From: Clostridia bacterium
GTDB taxonomy: Bacteria > Bacillota > Clostridia > Christensenellales > Borkfalkiaceae
Assembly (NCBI GenBank): GCA_017465145.1
Contig: JAFTWU010000003.1
Coordinates: 1 to 64,000 of the forward strand
Length of the DNA stretch: 64,000 nucleotides
Direction: 5' to 3'
In this document: piece after piece, positions 35,448 through 44,387 of the stretch
Position numbering within the stretch: the stretch's first letter is position 1
Layout of the letters: every line of letters starts with the position of its first letter
The notes under the pieces: model-generated
What the model was told of the DNA's origin: nothing
Seen by the model: the letters and a program-made list of their open reading frames with translations, nothing else
The model's database searches: none
Made by a program: the position numbers and the translations under genes

Positions 35448-36926
35448 ATGAAAGAAATTTCTTTAAAATTACAACCTTGGTCAAGAAAAGATATCGCAAA
35501 GAACGTTGTAACCTACGTTATGAACCTTCTTGTTATTTGCGCGCTATTTTTAGGAACGGTTTATTTAGACTGCGCAAGAGCGGGTAAACCCGTTGCGGAA
35601 TTTTTTGCAGACCTATCCGATTTATTCAACTTTATAATTTTAATGGTGTTAACGCTTGGCGTAATGTTTTTATACTTTATGTTTGAAAATAGAAACTTCT
35701 TGCGCAACGCCGTTAATAGCGAAATGTTGTTTTTAGTTTTAGAACTAGCAATCGTTATAAGTTATATTACGGGCAGATACGTTAACCCCTATCTTCGCCC
35801 CTTGGCGCTTACCGCACTTTTAACCTTATTTTTGGTTAACAGTCGCACGGCGGTTTTTATGAACGTTATCTACTGTATAATGACCTTTATATTCGATTCT
35901 TTTTCCGCAATAAACGGCACTATTGATATTATTAACGAAGTTTTCTTCTTCCTTATGGGCATAACTTCTGGAATAATTGCAATTTACTGCATGAAGAACG
36001 TTTATTCAAGGTTACGTTTACTTGTAATGAGCGTTATCATCTCTATACCCACCCTTGCTTGTATCGCTATACCCATAACGGCTATCGGCGAAGGCGGTAA
36101 CGTTTGGTGGAATTTGGGCTCTGGTTTAGCGTCAGGTCCCTTGGCGGTAGTGGCGTTTATCGTTCTTTTACCCGTGTTTGAAACTATCTTCAAAAAGGTT
36201 TCTTGCTTTAAGTTTGCAGAATTTACCGACCATAAATCAAAATATATCCGTAAACTTATTGCCGAAGCCCCCGGTACGTTTAACCACTCTATCGTCGTTT
36301 CAAACATTGCGGAAGCGTGTGCAACGGCTATCGGTGAAGACGCGCTTTTGGCAAGAACCTGCGCATATTATCACGATATCGGTAAGTTGCGCCGTTCAGA
36401 ATATTTTAAAGAAAACCAAGCGGAAGGGGACAACCCCCACAACGACCTTATGCCAGAACTTTCCGCGCATATTATCAGGTCACACACCACCGACGGTTAT
36501 AACCTTATTACTAAAGCGCGCATGCCAAAAGAAATTGCAGACGTATGCGTTCAACACCACGGCACTATGCCTATTCTTTACTTTTACGATAAGGCTAAAA
36601 AGTTTACCGACGGCGAAGTGGATATAAGACAATATTGTTACGCAGGTCCTAAGCCCCAAAGCAAAATCGCCGCGATATTAATGATTGCGGATAGCTGTGA
36701 AGCGGCAACCCGTACTCTTAAAGACCGTTCGCGCGATAAGGTTACTAAAGTAGTTAGAAAAATCGTTAGCGACCGTATGCAACTTGGTCAATTTGACGAA
36801 TGCGAAATTACCTTAAAAGAACTTAACATTATAATTTATACGGTTATAAACAACTTAACGGGTATTTACCACAGCCGTATTGAATATCCAAAGGTTAGTT
36901 TAGAAGGGCTTGACTTAGACGACTAA
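35448..36926 (+). CDS. pgpH: PgpH/YqfF-like HD-domain phosphodiesterase (short form)
   Basis: This 492-residue protein has several transmembrane helices (about 17-225) and a C-terminal HD domain (about 260-475) with FNHSI, the YYHDIGK metal site, QHHG and IADSCEAA. PgpH enzymes degrade cyclic di-AMP. Bacillus PgpH is about 710 residues and carries a roughly 250-residue extracellular HDED domain after the first helix; here only about 30 residues (DCARAGKPVAEFFADLSDLF) remain between TM1 and TM2. AAAGGGA precedes the ATG. The phoH gene usual in this spot is missing. Confidence 0.9.
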   Translation: MKEISLKLQPWSRKDIAKNVVTYVMNLLVICALFLGTVYLDCARAGKPVAEFFADLSDLFNFIILMVLTLGVMFLYFMFENRNFLRNAVNSEMLFLVLELAIVISYITGRYVNPYLRPLALTALLTLFLVNSRTAVFMNVIYCIMTFIFDSFSAINGTIDIINEVFFFLMGITSGIIAIYCMKNVYSRLRLLVMSVIISIPTLACIAIPITAIGEGGNVWWNLGSGLASGPLAVVAFIVLLPVFETIFKKVSCFKFAEFTDHKSKYIRKLIAEAPGTFNHSIVVSNIAEACATAIGEDALLARTCAYYHDIGKLRRSEYFKENQAEGDNPHNDLMPELSAHIIRSHTTDGYNLITKARMPKEIADVCVQHHGTMPILYFYDKAKKFTDGEVDIRQYCYAGPKPQSKIAAILMIADSCEAATRTLKDRSRDKVTKVVRKIVSDRMQLGQFDECEITLKELNIIIYTVINNLTGIYHSRIEYPKVSLEGLDLDD

Positions 36927-36954
36927 AATAAAAATCATTAAACGGAAGTTAAAA

Positions 36955-37425
36955 ATGGGCAAAATAGTTATTGAATGTTTTGACAGAAGAATAAAAACTA
37001 GAAAGATAGCAAAAGCCGTATGCAAGATTTTAGGGCAAACTGCTAAAATTAAAGCCGAACTTATTATGGTAGACGCTGACAAAATGAAAAGCTTAAACAG
37101 TTCCACGCGTGGTATAGATAAGGTTACCGACGTTTTGTCTTACCCCACCCTTGGCGGTATTCGTGGCGCGGTTTTAGATAGAAAAAACTGTAATACTGCC
37201 CTAGACGGCAAGTATATTATTGTGGGCTCTATCGTTTTATGTGACGAAAAGGTTAAAGAACAAGCCAAAGAATTTGGACATAGCGAAAGTAGAGAACGCA
37301 CCTATCTTATCGTTCACGGATTATTGCACCTTTTTGGCTACGACCATATGACTGACGCCGATAAGGCTCAAATGAGAAAGAAAGAAAAAGAAGTTTTGGC
37401 TCTTTTAGGCGTGGTGGATGAATGA
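36955..37425 (+). CDS. ybeY: Endoribonuclease YbeY (rRNA maturation)
   Basis: This 156-residue metalloprotein matures the 3' end of 16S rRNA and supports ribosome quality control. The zinc-binding HGLLHLFGYDH motif is intact (H121, H125, H131). Length is normal. GGAAG precedes the ATG. It overlaps era by four bases, a coupling seen widely in Firmicutes. Confidence 0.95.
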   Translation: MGKIVIECFDRRIKTRKIAKAVCKILGQTAKIKAELIMVDADKMKSLNSSTRGIDKVTDVLSYPTLGGIRGAVLDRKNCNTALDGKYIIVGSIVLCDEKVKEQAKEFGHSESRERTYLIVHGLLHLFGYDHMTDADKAQMRKKEKEVLALLGVVDE

Positions 37426-38309
37426 GAAGTGGTTACGTAGCGGTTATCGGCAGGGCAAACGCTGGTAAAAGCACGCTTGTAAACGTGCTAGTTGGCGAAA
37501 AGGTTGCTATCGTATCACCTAAGCCCCAAACGACGCGTGATAGAATTATGGGCGTGTTAACTTGCGAGGACTATCAAATTGCATTTATCGACACCCCCGG
37601 TATTTATAAAGCGGATAATCTTTTGAACAGCGTTATGCAAAAGGCAACTACCGACGCTTTGGGCGACGTTGATATGATTTTATTTTTGCTAGACGCTCAT
37701 AACGGCGTAAGCGAAAAGGATATCGCGCTAATAAAAAAGATGAAAGGGCAAAAAGTTCCCGTCGTTTTGGTTCTTACTAAAATTGACATAATGCCCGAAA
37801 ATTTGCTTATCTCTTGCATTAAACAACTTGCCGATGAAGATATTGAAATAGTCCCCGTAAGCGCAAGAAAGGGTAAAAATCTTAACGAACTTAAAAAAGT
37901 TATTCTTAAATATTTGCCAGAAGGGGACAAACTCTTTGAGCAAGACATTATTTCCGACAGGTCTGAAAAATTTATGATTTCGGAAATTATGCGCGAAAAG
38001 ATTTTGCTTAAATTCCAAAAGGAAATTCCGCATGGCGTTGCAATAATCATTAACGAATTTTCTTTGCGCGAAAACGGAAAGGTATACGATATAAACCTTG
38101 ATATCGTTTGCGAAAAGCCTAACCACAAAGCAATTTTAGTTGGCAAGGGCGGTAGTGCTATAAAAGAAGTTTCTTCTTTTGCGCGTGCCGATATGGAAAA
38201 GTTCCTTGGCAGAAAGGTTTTTTTAACCACTTACGTTAAAGTAGAAGAAGATTGGCGCAACAGCGCGTTTTTGCTTAAAGAACACGGCTACGGCAAGGGC
38301 AATACTTGA
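37422..38309 (+). CDS. era: GTPase Era
   Basis: This 295-residue ribosome-assembly GTPase binds the 3' end of 16S rRNA. The G domain has GRANAGKS (10-17), DTPGI and TKID. The C-terminal KH domain has the VGKGGSAIKEVSSFAR signature. It starts inside the stop region of ybeY (ATGA overlap), so translation is coupled. All expected parts are present. Confidence 0.97.
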   Translation: MRSGYVAVIGRANAGKSTLVNVLVGEKVAIVSPKPQTTRDRIMGVLTCEDYQIAFIDTPGIYKADNLLNSVMQKATTDALGDVDMILFLLDAHNGVSEKDIALIKKMKGQKVPVVLVLTKIDIMPENLLISCIKQLADEDIEIVPVSARKGKNLNELKKVILKYLPEGDKLFEQDIISDRSEKFMISEIMREKILLKFQKEIPHGVAIIINEFSLRENGKVYDINLDIVCEKPNHKAILVGKGGSAIKEVSSFARADMEKFLGRKVFLTTYVKVEEDWRNSAFLLKEHGYGKGNT

Positions 38310-38389
38310 TAAAAAACGCTATTTTTAGCGGTTGCAAAAAGGGTATATAACCCGCACTTTTCCCCATACTTACCTTAAAGGAGGTAATT

Positions 38390-38515
38390 ATGGACGAAGA
38401 AAAAAATTTGCAAAGCGCCGTAAACGCGGCGTGGGGCTTGTTTGAACAAACGGGCAACGTTGCTTATTATAACTTATATAGAAAACTTGGTGGCACTAAG
38501 GCTAAGGGGAAATAA
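38390..38515 (+). CDS. YqzL-like small protein
   Basis: This 41-residue protein lies between era and recO behind a very strong ribosome site (AAAGGAGG). Its W-x-LFEQTGNVAYYNLYRKL core matches the YqzL pattern of Firmicutes, where the gene holds the same place. Function is not established. It is too short for most gene finders but supported by position, motif and ribosome site. Confidence 0.8.
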   Translation: MDEEKNLQSAVNAAWGLFEQTGNVAYYNLYRKLGGTKAKGK

Positions 38516-38524
38516 TCCGCACTT

Positions 38525-39250
38525 ATGGAAGAAAAGTTAAACGGTATTGTTTTAGGTGGCGTTTCTTACGGAGAAAACGATAAAATATTAAATATATTCA
38601 CCCTAGAAAAAGGTACTGTATCCGCAAAGATAAAAGGGGTAAAAAAAGGGGGTGCAAAGTTAAAGTTTGCCGCAGAACGCTTTTGCTTTGCAGAATTTGT
38701 TTTTTCGGTAAAAAGTGATAAGCGCACGGTTACAGGCGCAAGTTTAATCGACAGTTTTTACCCCGTACGCGAAGATTTGGTAAAGTTTTACTGTGCCGGC
38801 ACGGTTATAGAGTTTATAAAGCGTTTTGAAATAGAAAATATAGTTTCGGCAGATATGTTTGCGTTAACGGTATCTGCCCTTAAAAAGATTGCTTATGGAA
38901 ACGATTCCCCAAGGGTAGCGCTAATAGAATTTTTACTTTCCGCGCTAAAAACCGTTGGTTACGGGCTTAACCTTGAAGGTTGCCACGTCTGTGGAAATCA
39001 CATAGACGGCAGAATCTTTTTCGATTGTTTCTCCGGCGGATTTTCGTGCGAAAACCATAAAGACGGCTTTTCGCGTGAAATAAACTATGCAACCTATTTG
39101 GCTTTGCGTAACGTTGAAGACGGCGAAACGGTTGGCGAATTTAATGCCGTGCGCTGTTTAAGGTTACTTGATTTTTACCTTATTAATAAGCCAGAAGAAA
39201 AACTTAACTCTTTAAAAGAATTGCTACAACTTGCAACCGAAGAAGAATAA
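38525..39250 (+). CDS. recO: DNA repair protein RecO
   Basis: This 241-residue recombination mediator works with RecR to load RecA on gapped DNA. The N-terminal OB fold starts LNGIVLGGVSYGENDKI. A zinc-binding group begins CHVCG (about 158) and continues with two further cysteines (FDCFSGGFSCENH). Length is normal. The ribosome site (AAGGGGA) sits inside the end of the YqzL gene, so they are co-transcribed. The neighbour era is usual. Confidence 0.93.
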   Translation: MEEKLNGIVLGGVSYGENDKILNIFTLEKGTVSAKIKGVKKGGAKLKFAAERFCFAEFVFSVKSDKRTVTGASLIDSFYPVREDLVKFYCAGTVIEFIKRFEIENIVSADMFALTVSALKKIAYGNDSPRVALIEFLLSALKTVGYGLNLEGCHVCGNHIDGRIFFDCFSGGFSCENHKDGFSREINYATYLALRNVEDGETVGEFNAVRCLRLLDFYLINKPEEKLNSLKELLQLATEEE

Positions 39251-39386
39251 AAAGGGTATAACTAAAAACCAAACTATCTGTTATGGCAAAAGGGTAAAAC
39301 CGATAGATTAAAAAAGTTAAAACGAAAGAATAAAAAGTTAACGGCAAAAGCCGAAAAAATACTGAAAACTTTTTGGAGGATTATAT

Positions 39387-42023
39387 ATGAAATACGTTTA
39401 TTTGTTCAGCGAAGGCGACGCGTCCATGCGCGAACTTTTGGGCGGTAAAGGTGCTAACCTTGCCGAAATGACCAAAATCGGTCTACCCGTTCCGCAAGGC
39501 TTTACCATCTCAACCCAAGCTTGCACCAAGTATTATGAAGACGGCAAGCAAATCAACGATGATATTAAAGCCGAAATTATGGAGCACGTTGAAAAGTTAG
39601 AACAAATCGCTGGAAAAAAATTCGGCGATAAAGAAAACCCCCTATTAGTATCCGTTCGTTCTGGTGCTAGAGCATCTATGCCCGGTATGATGGATACCAT
39701 CTTAAACCTTGGTTTAAACGACGAAGTTGTTGAAGTGCTTTCCGCTAAGTCTGGCAATCCCAGATGGGCTTGGGACTGTTATAGAAGATTTATCCAAATG
39801 TTCTCTGACGTAGTTATGGAAGTTGGTATAAAGTACTTTGAAAAACTTATCGACGAAATGAAAGAAAGAAAGGGTATCACCCTAGACGTTGACCTTACTG
39901 CTGAAGACTTAAAAGAACTTGCTATGCAGTTTAAGGCAGAATATAAAAACCAACTTGGTAAAGACTTCCCGTCTGACCCCAAAGAACAACTTTTTGAAGC
40001 GGTTAAAGCCGTTTTCCGTTCTTGGGATAACCCACGTGCTAACGTTTATCGTATGGACCACGATATTCCATATAGTTGGGGTACGGCGGTTAACGTTCAA
40101 ATGATGGCGTTTGGTAATATGGGCGAAACTTCCGGCACGGGTGTTGCATTTACTCGTAACCCCGCAACCGGCGAAAAAGGTCTTATGGGTGAATTTTTAA
40201 CTAACGCGCAAGGCGAAGACGTTGTTGCAGGCGTTCGTACACCTATGCCCATTGAACAAATGAAAGAAGTATTTCCTGAAGTATACGAAGAATTCTTAAA
40301 GGTTTGTGATATCTTAGAAGACCACTATCGCGATATGCAAGATATGGAATTTACTATCCAAGACAAAAAGCTTTACATGTTACAAACGCGTAACGGTAAG
40401 CGTACGGCAACCGCTGCAATTAGAATTGCTTGCGACCTTTTAGACGAAGGTATGATAGATGAAAAAGCAGCGTTATTGCAAATCGACGCTAAAACGCTTG
40501 ATATGTTATTACACCCCACTTTCGACGTTGAAGCACTAAAGAAAGCAGACAAAGAAAACGTTGTTGGTAAGGGTATTGCCGCATCTCCCGGTGCTGCAGC
40601 AGGCTCTATCGTGTTCACGGCAGAAGACGCCGTTCAACAAGGTAAAGAAGGCAAGAAAGTTATTCTTGTTCGTTTAGAAACTTCACCCGAAGATATCGAA
40701 GGTATGAAATACGCTCAAGGTATCTTAACGGTACGCGGTGGTCAAACTTCACACGCAGCCGTTGTTGCACGCGGTATGGGTACTTGCTGTGTATCTGGTT
40801 GTGGCGAAATTAAAATGAACGAAGAAGAAAAATACTTCACCTTGGCAGGTAAGACCTTCCGTGAAGGCGACGCTCTATCACTAGACGGTTCAACCGGTAA
40901 AATTTACGATATAGAAATTAAAACCGTTCCCGCAGACCCCAACAGCGGTTACTTTGGCAGAATTATGAAACTTGCCGATAAATATAAGGCTATGGGCGTA
41001 AGAACTAACGCTGACACCCCCGCAGATGCTGAACGCGCTGCAGAACTTGGTGCTCAAGGTATAGGTCTTTGCAGAACGGAACACATGTTCTTTGGTGCGG
41101 GCAGAATTGAAGCTTTCCGCGAAATGATTTGTTCTGAAACGGCAGAAGAAAGAAAGGCTGCACTCGACAAGTTAGAACCTATGCAACAAGCGGACTTTGA
41201 AGGTATTATGGAAGCGCTTAAAGGTCACCCCGTTACCATCCGTTTCCTTGACCCACCCCTACACGAATTCGTTCCTACCGAAGAAGCTGATATCAAACTT
41301 TTAGCAAAAGCTCAAGGCAAAACCGTTCGCGAAATTAAAGAAATTTGCGACAGCTTGCACGAATTCAACCCCATGATGGGTCACCGTGGTTGCCGTTTGT
41401 CAGTAACCTATCCTGAAATTGCGCAAATGCAAACTAAGGCAATTATTAAGGCTGCAATCAACGTTTCTAAACGCCACCCCGATTGGAGTGTAGTTCCCGA
41501 AATTATGATTCCGCTAGTTGGCGACGAAAAAGAACTTGCTTTCTGCAAAAAGATAGTAGTATCTACCGCAGACGACGTTATTAAACAAGCAGGTGCAACC
41601 TTAAAATACGAAGTTGGCACTATGATAGAAATTCCCCGAGCAGCGTTAACTGCAGACCAAATTGCAAAAGAAGCGGAATTCTTCTGCTTTGGTACTAACG
41701 ACTTAACCCAAATGACCTTTGGTTTCTCTCGTGACGATGCTGGTAAGTTCTTAACTTCTTACTATCAATCAAAGATTTACGAATCAGACCCCTTTGCTAG
41801 ACTAGACGTTAACGGCGTTGGTAAACTTATGAAGATGGCGGTTGAACTTGGCAAGGGCGCAAGACCAGAAATACATTGTGGTATTTGTGGTGAACACGGT
41901 GGCGACCCCGCATCTATCGAATTCTGTCACTCTATCGGTTTAGATTACGTTTCATGCTCACCCTTCCGCGTACCTATCGCAAGGCTTGCAGCAGCACAAG
42001 CAAACATCAAAAACCCTAGATAG
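39387..42023 (+). CDS. ppdK: Pyruvate, phosphate dikinase
   Basis: This 878-residue enzyme interconverts pyruvate, ATP and phosphate with phosphoenolpyruvate, AMP and pyrophosphate. It has the N-terminal ATP-grasp domain (GGKGANLAEM onward), the swivelling domain with catalytic His456 in GGQTSHAAVVARG, and the C-terminal barrel with the CGICGEHGGDP active-site cysteine near 831. Length is typical of anaerobic Firmicutes, where it supports pyrophosphate-dependent glycolysis. A strong TTGGAGGA precedes the ATG. About 135 bp separate it from recO; no clear terminator lies between, so it may be read partly from the recO transcript. Confidence 0.97.
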   Translation: MKYVYLFSEGDASMRELLGGKGANLAEMTKIGLPVPQGFTISTQACTKYYEDGKQINDDIKAEIMEHVEKLEQIAGKKFGDKENPLLVSVRSGARASMPGMMDTILNLGLNDEVVEVLSAKSGNPRWAWDCYRRFIQMFSDVVMEVGIKYFEKLIDEMKERKGITLDVDLTAEDLKELAMQFKAEYKNQLGKDFPSDPKEQLFEAVKAVFRSWDNPRANVYRMDHDIPYSWGTAVNVQMMAFGNMGETSGTGVAFTRNPATGEKGLMGEFLTNAQGEDVVAGVRTPMPIEQMKEVFPEVYEEFLKVCDILEDHYRDMQDMEFTIQDKKLYMLQTRNGKRTATAAIRIACDLLDEGMIDEKAALLQIDAKTLDMLLHPTFDVEALKKADKENVVGKGIAASPGAAAGSIVFTAEDAVQQGKEGKKVILVRLETSPEDIEGMKYAQGILTVRGGQTSHAAVVARGMGTCCVSGCGEIKMNEEEKYFTLAGKTFREGDALSLDGSTGKIYDIEIKTVPADPNSGYFGRIMKLADKYKAMGVRTNADTPADAERAAELGAQGIGLCRTEHMFFGAGRIEAFREMICSETAEERKAALDKLEPMQQADFEGIMEALKGHPVTIRFLDPPLHEFVPTEEADIKLLAKAQGKTVREIKEICDSLHEFNPMMGHRGCRLSVTYPEIAQMQTKAIIKAAINVSKRHPDWSVVPEIMIPLVGDEKELAFCKKIVVSTADDVIKQAGATLKYEVGTMIEIPRAALTADQIAKEAEFFCFGTNDLTQMTFGFSRDDAGKFLTSYYQSKIYESDPFARLDVNGVGKLMKMAVELGKGARPEIHCGICGEHGGDPASIEFCHSIGLDYVSCSPFRVPIARLAAAQANIKNPR

Positions 42024-42064
42024 TTTTTGTGGTTGATAATTTAGTATAAGCAAATTAAAATAGT

Positions 42065-42099
42065 AAAAAGCGGAGCATTTTGCTCCGCTTTTCTTTTTA
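42065..42099 (+). terminator. Terminator after ppdK
   Basis: AAAAGCGGAGCA pairs with TGCTCCGCTTTT, followed by CTTTTT. Confidence 0.88.
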
Positions 42100-42114
42100 T
42101 AAAAGTTGGTTTTA

Positions 42115-42145
42115 TTGCAAGTTGACAAAAGTTTTTTCATACAAT
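42115..42145 (+). promoter_or_regulatory. Promoter of alr, probably leaderless
   Basis: TACAAT (42140-42145) ends six bases before the alr ATG and no ribosome site exists. The -35 is unclear: TTGCAA (42115-42120) gives 19-bp spacing, while the better TTGACA (42122-42127) is only 12 bp away. Confidence 0.45.
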
Positions 42146-42151
42146 ATTGTT

Positions 42152-43225
42152 ATGGAAAATATTGCCGTTATAAACCTTAAAAACGTAAAAAACAACGCTT
42201 TAAAAATAAAGAAACGCTTGCCAAAGGGGTGCAGATTTTGTGCCGTTGTAAAAGCCGATGGATACGGGCACGGCGGAGTGGAAGTTGCCACCTATATACA
42301 CGACGTTGCCGATTGTTTTGCCGTTGCTTTCGTTAGTGAAGGGGTAAAACTTAGGCTTTCCGGTGTTAAAAAGGATATTTTAGTTCTTTTGCCCGCAAGC
42401 GACGACGAACTAGATATTGCCATAGAATATAATCTTACTTTATCCGCCTTTACAAAGGGGGCGGTTGAAAAGATTAATAGGGTTGCGCTAGAAAAAAATA
42501 AAAAGGTTAAAATTCATATAAAGTATAACACGGGTATGAATAGGCTTGGCGTTAACGGGCTTGATAACTTAAAGGCTCTTTTAGAATTTTCTCTTGAGAA
42601 AAGGGGGATAATTGTGGACGGGGTATACTCTCATTATGCAAACCCCAACGATAAAATATCGCGCGAAAGAGCAACAAATCAATTTTTGCTTGCAAATAAA
42701 CTTGTTAAGGGATATAATAAAAATATAACCTGTCATATATCGGCAAGCGGTGGCTTTTTACACGGGCAGTTTTTCGATATGGTAAGGGTTGGAATATTGC
42801 TTTACGGCTACACCCCCTATATAACGGACAAAATTGCCGTTAAAAAGGCTTTGGCGGTTTACTCGCCCGTGATTCAAGGGCGCACGGTTAAGGCGGGGGA
42901 TAGCGCGCTTTACGGCGATTGCCTAGCTGTGAGCGACACGGAAATTTCCCTTATCCCTTACGGTTATGCAGACGGGCTGTTTCGCGCTAAAATTAGCGGG
43001 CAATATAATAATCGGTGTATGGATATATCCGCCGTGGAAACCAAAAAGATTAAGGGCGTATGCCTTTCAAAAAAAATAGATGGTTTTGCCTTAAATAAAG
43101 TTGGCGGTAAAAAGTATATTCCCGTAATGGTTGACGCTGAAAAAACAGCAAAAGAATATGACACCATAAGTTACGAAGTTTTAACAAAATGCGCTTTAAG
43201 GGCGGAAAAAATTTATATAAAGTGA
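42152..43225 (+). CDS. alr: Alanine racemase
   Basis: This 357-residue PLP enzyme makes D-alanine for peptidoglycan. The PLP lysine K34 is in AVVKADGYGHG, and the second catalytic tyrosine is in the C-terminal IPYGYADGLFR. GMNRLGV and VRVGILLYGY match the family. I start at the ATG at 42152, where the first strand begins; a longer frame would run into the ppdK terminator. The start lacks a Shine-Dalgarno sequence and sits six bases after a -10 box, suggesting a leaderless mRNA. It heads an operon with the next three genes. Confidence 0.93.
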   Translation: MENIAVINLKNVKNNALKIKKRLPKGCRFCAVVKADGYGHGGVEVATYIHDVADCFAVAFVSEGVKLRLSGVKKDILVLLPASDDELDIAIEYNLTLSAFTKGAVEKINRVALEKNKKVKIHIKYNTGMNRLGVNGLDNLKALLEFSLEKRGIIVDGVYSHYANPNDKISRERATNQFLLANKLVKGYNKNITCHISASGGFLHGQFFDMVRVGILLYGYTPYITDKIAVKKALAVYSPVIQGRTVKAGDSALYGDCLAVSDTEISLIPYGYADGLFRAKISGQYNNRCMDISAVETKKIKGVCLSKKIDGFALNKVGGKKYIPVMVDAEKTAKEYDTISYEVLTKCALRAEKIYIK

Positions 43226-43232
43226 GAAAATA

Positions 43233-43829
43233 ATGTTTTACTATATTAAACAATCGGTGCTAAGCCTATTTTATTTGATAACTATGTCCGTAACGGCGGC
43301 GTGCATTTGTATAATTCAAAACGACGCGCTTTTATGGCTTAAAATAATTTTGGGGATTTTAAATCTTTCCGTTTATATCGCGCTAGTTGGTATGGCGTCT
43401 TTTAAGGATGGCGAAAAGGCGATGAGAGTGCGTAACGCCAACGACCTAGAACGCCAACTTATAGTTAAAACGGGTGAATATCGTCCCTTAAATCTTGCCG
43501 AAGAGTACAAGCCTTGGAAAGGTTTTATCTTCGGGTTTATAACTTGCATACCCCTTATAGCGTTGCTTATTGCACACGCTATCGTTACCGCCGTTAATCC
43601 CGCACAAGTTATTTGTGGTAACTTTGCCGCGTGGATATATATGCTAGTATATTGTTTTAACGGCTTTAACTTGAATATGATTTTACCCGCGTCTACTTTC
43701 TATTTTTCGTTACTTGCGTTGCCCGTAATCGTTTTATCAACGGGTATTCCATATTTACTTGGCGGTAGACGTGTTGAAAAGGCACAAAGAAAAATTGAAG
43801 AAAAACGTTTGGAAATTTACGGTAAATAA
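43233..43829 (+). CDS. Hypothetical four-helix membrane protein
   Basis: This 198-residue protein has helices near 8-28, 33-53, 98-122 and 148-172. A charged cytoplasmic stretch after the second helix includes NLAEEYKPWKGF. The C-terminus is basic and helical. I do not recognise it. It starts seven bases after alr and ends two bases before rsmD, so it is part of that operon. A role linked to cell wall or ribosomes would be guesswork. Confidence 0.78.
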   Translation: MFYYIKQSVLSLFYLITMSVTAACICIIQNDALLWLKIILGILNLSVYIALVGMASFKDGEKAMRVRNANDLERQLIVKTGEYRPLNLAEEYKPWKGFIFGFITCIPLIALLIAHAIVTAVNPAQVICGNFAAWIYMLVYCFNGFNLNMILPASTFYFSLLALPVIVLSTGIPYLLGGRRVEKAQRKIEEKRLEIYGK

Positions 43830-43831
43830 AA

Positions 43832-44386
43832 GTGAGAATCGTTGGTGGAAAATATAAAGGCAGGGTGCTTTGCGGTTTTGAAAAAATAGGCGTGCGCCCC
43901 ACTTCCGATATGGCAAGGGAAAGCCTTTTTAATATTTTACAATTTAAGATTAACGGCGCTAAATTTTTAGACCTTTTTAGCGGAACGGGTGCAGTTGGTA
44001 TAGAAGCGCTATCTCGCGGGGCAGAAAGGGTTGTTTTTAACGATTCTTCGCGCGAAAGTATTAAACTTATCAATGCAAACTTGCAAAAAATTAACGCTAC
44101 GGGCGAGAATTATAGCGTTTCTTTAAGCGACGGAGTTTCATATTTGCAACGCGCAAAAATAACGGGCGAATCGTTTGATTTTATATATATAGACCCCCCT
44201 TATCAATCTAATTTAGTGAGCGAAGTTTTGCCCCATTTAAGCGGTGCGCTATCTAATTCAGGCGTTGCTATAATCGAAGGGGAAACCCCCTTTGACGAAA
44301 GAATTTTAACCGATGAAAGTTTATTCGTTTACGATAAGAGAAGATACGGCAGGGCGCATTTAGCGTTTATAAAAAGGAAGAATTAA
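43832..44386 (+). CDS. rsmD: 16S rRNA (guanine(966)-N(2))-methyltransferase RsmD
   Basis: This 184-residue enzyme methylates G966 of 16S rRNA. It opens with the family's MRIVGGKYKGR, has the SAM-binding LDLFSGTGAVGIEALSRGA and the catalytic IDPPY. It starts with GTG two bases after the preceding gene with no clear ribosome site, so translation is probably coupled. The rsmD-coaD-ylbJ neighbourhood is conserved in Bacillus (ylbH-ylbI-ylbJ). Confidence 0.95.
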   Translation: MRIVGGKYKGRVLCGFEKIGVRPTSDMARESLFNILQFKINGAKFLDLFSGTGAVGIEALSRGAERVVFNDSSRESIKLINANLQKINATGENYSVSLSDGVSYLQRAKITGESFDFIYIDPPYQSNLVSEVLPHLSGALSNSGVAIIEGETPFDERILTDESLFVYDKRRYGRAHLAFIKRKN

Positions 44387-44387
44387 T

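Noticed and set aside
36178-36627. 149-codon frame inside the PgpH gene
   Set aside because: It is out of frame with a domain-complete gene and shows no motif.
37697-38230. 177-codon minus-strand frame inside era
   Set aside because: Era is complete on the plus strand. The antisense frame is low-complexity and has no ribosome site.
42080-42151. Upstream extension of alr
   Set aside because: It would begin inside the ppdK terminator and add residues not seen in alanine racemases.
43693-44073. 126-codon minus-strand frame over the rsmD start
   Set aside because: It is antisense to two genes of the alr operon and lacks any start signal.
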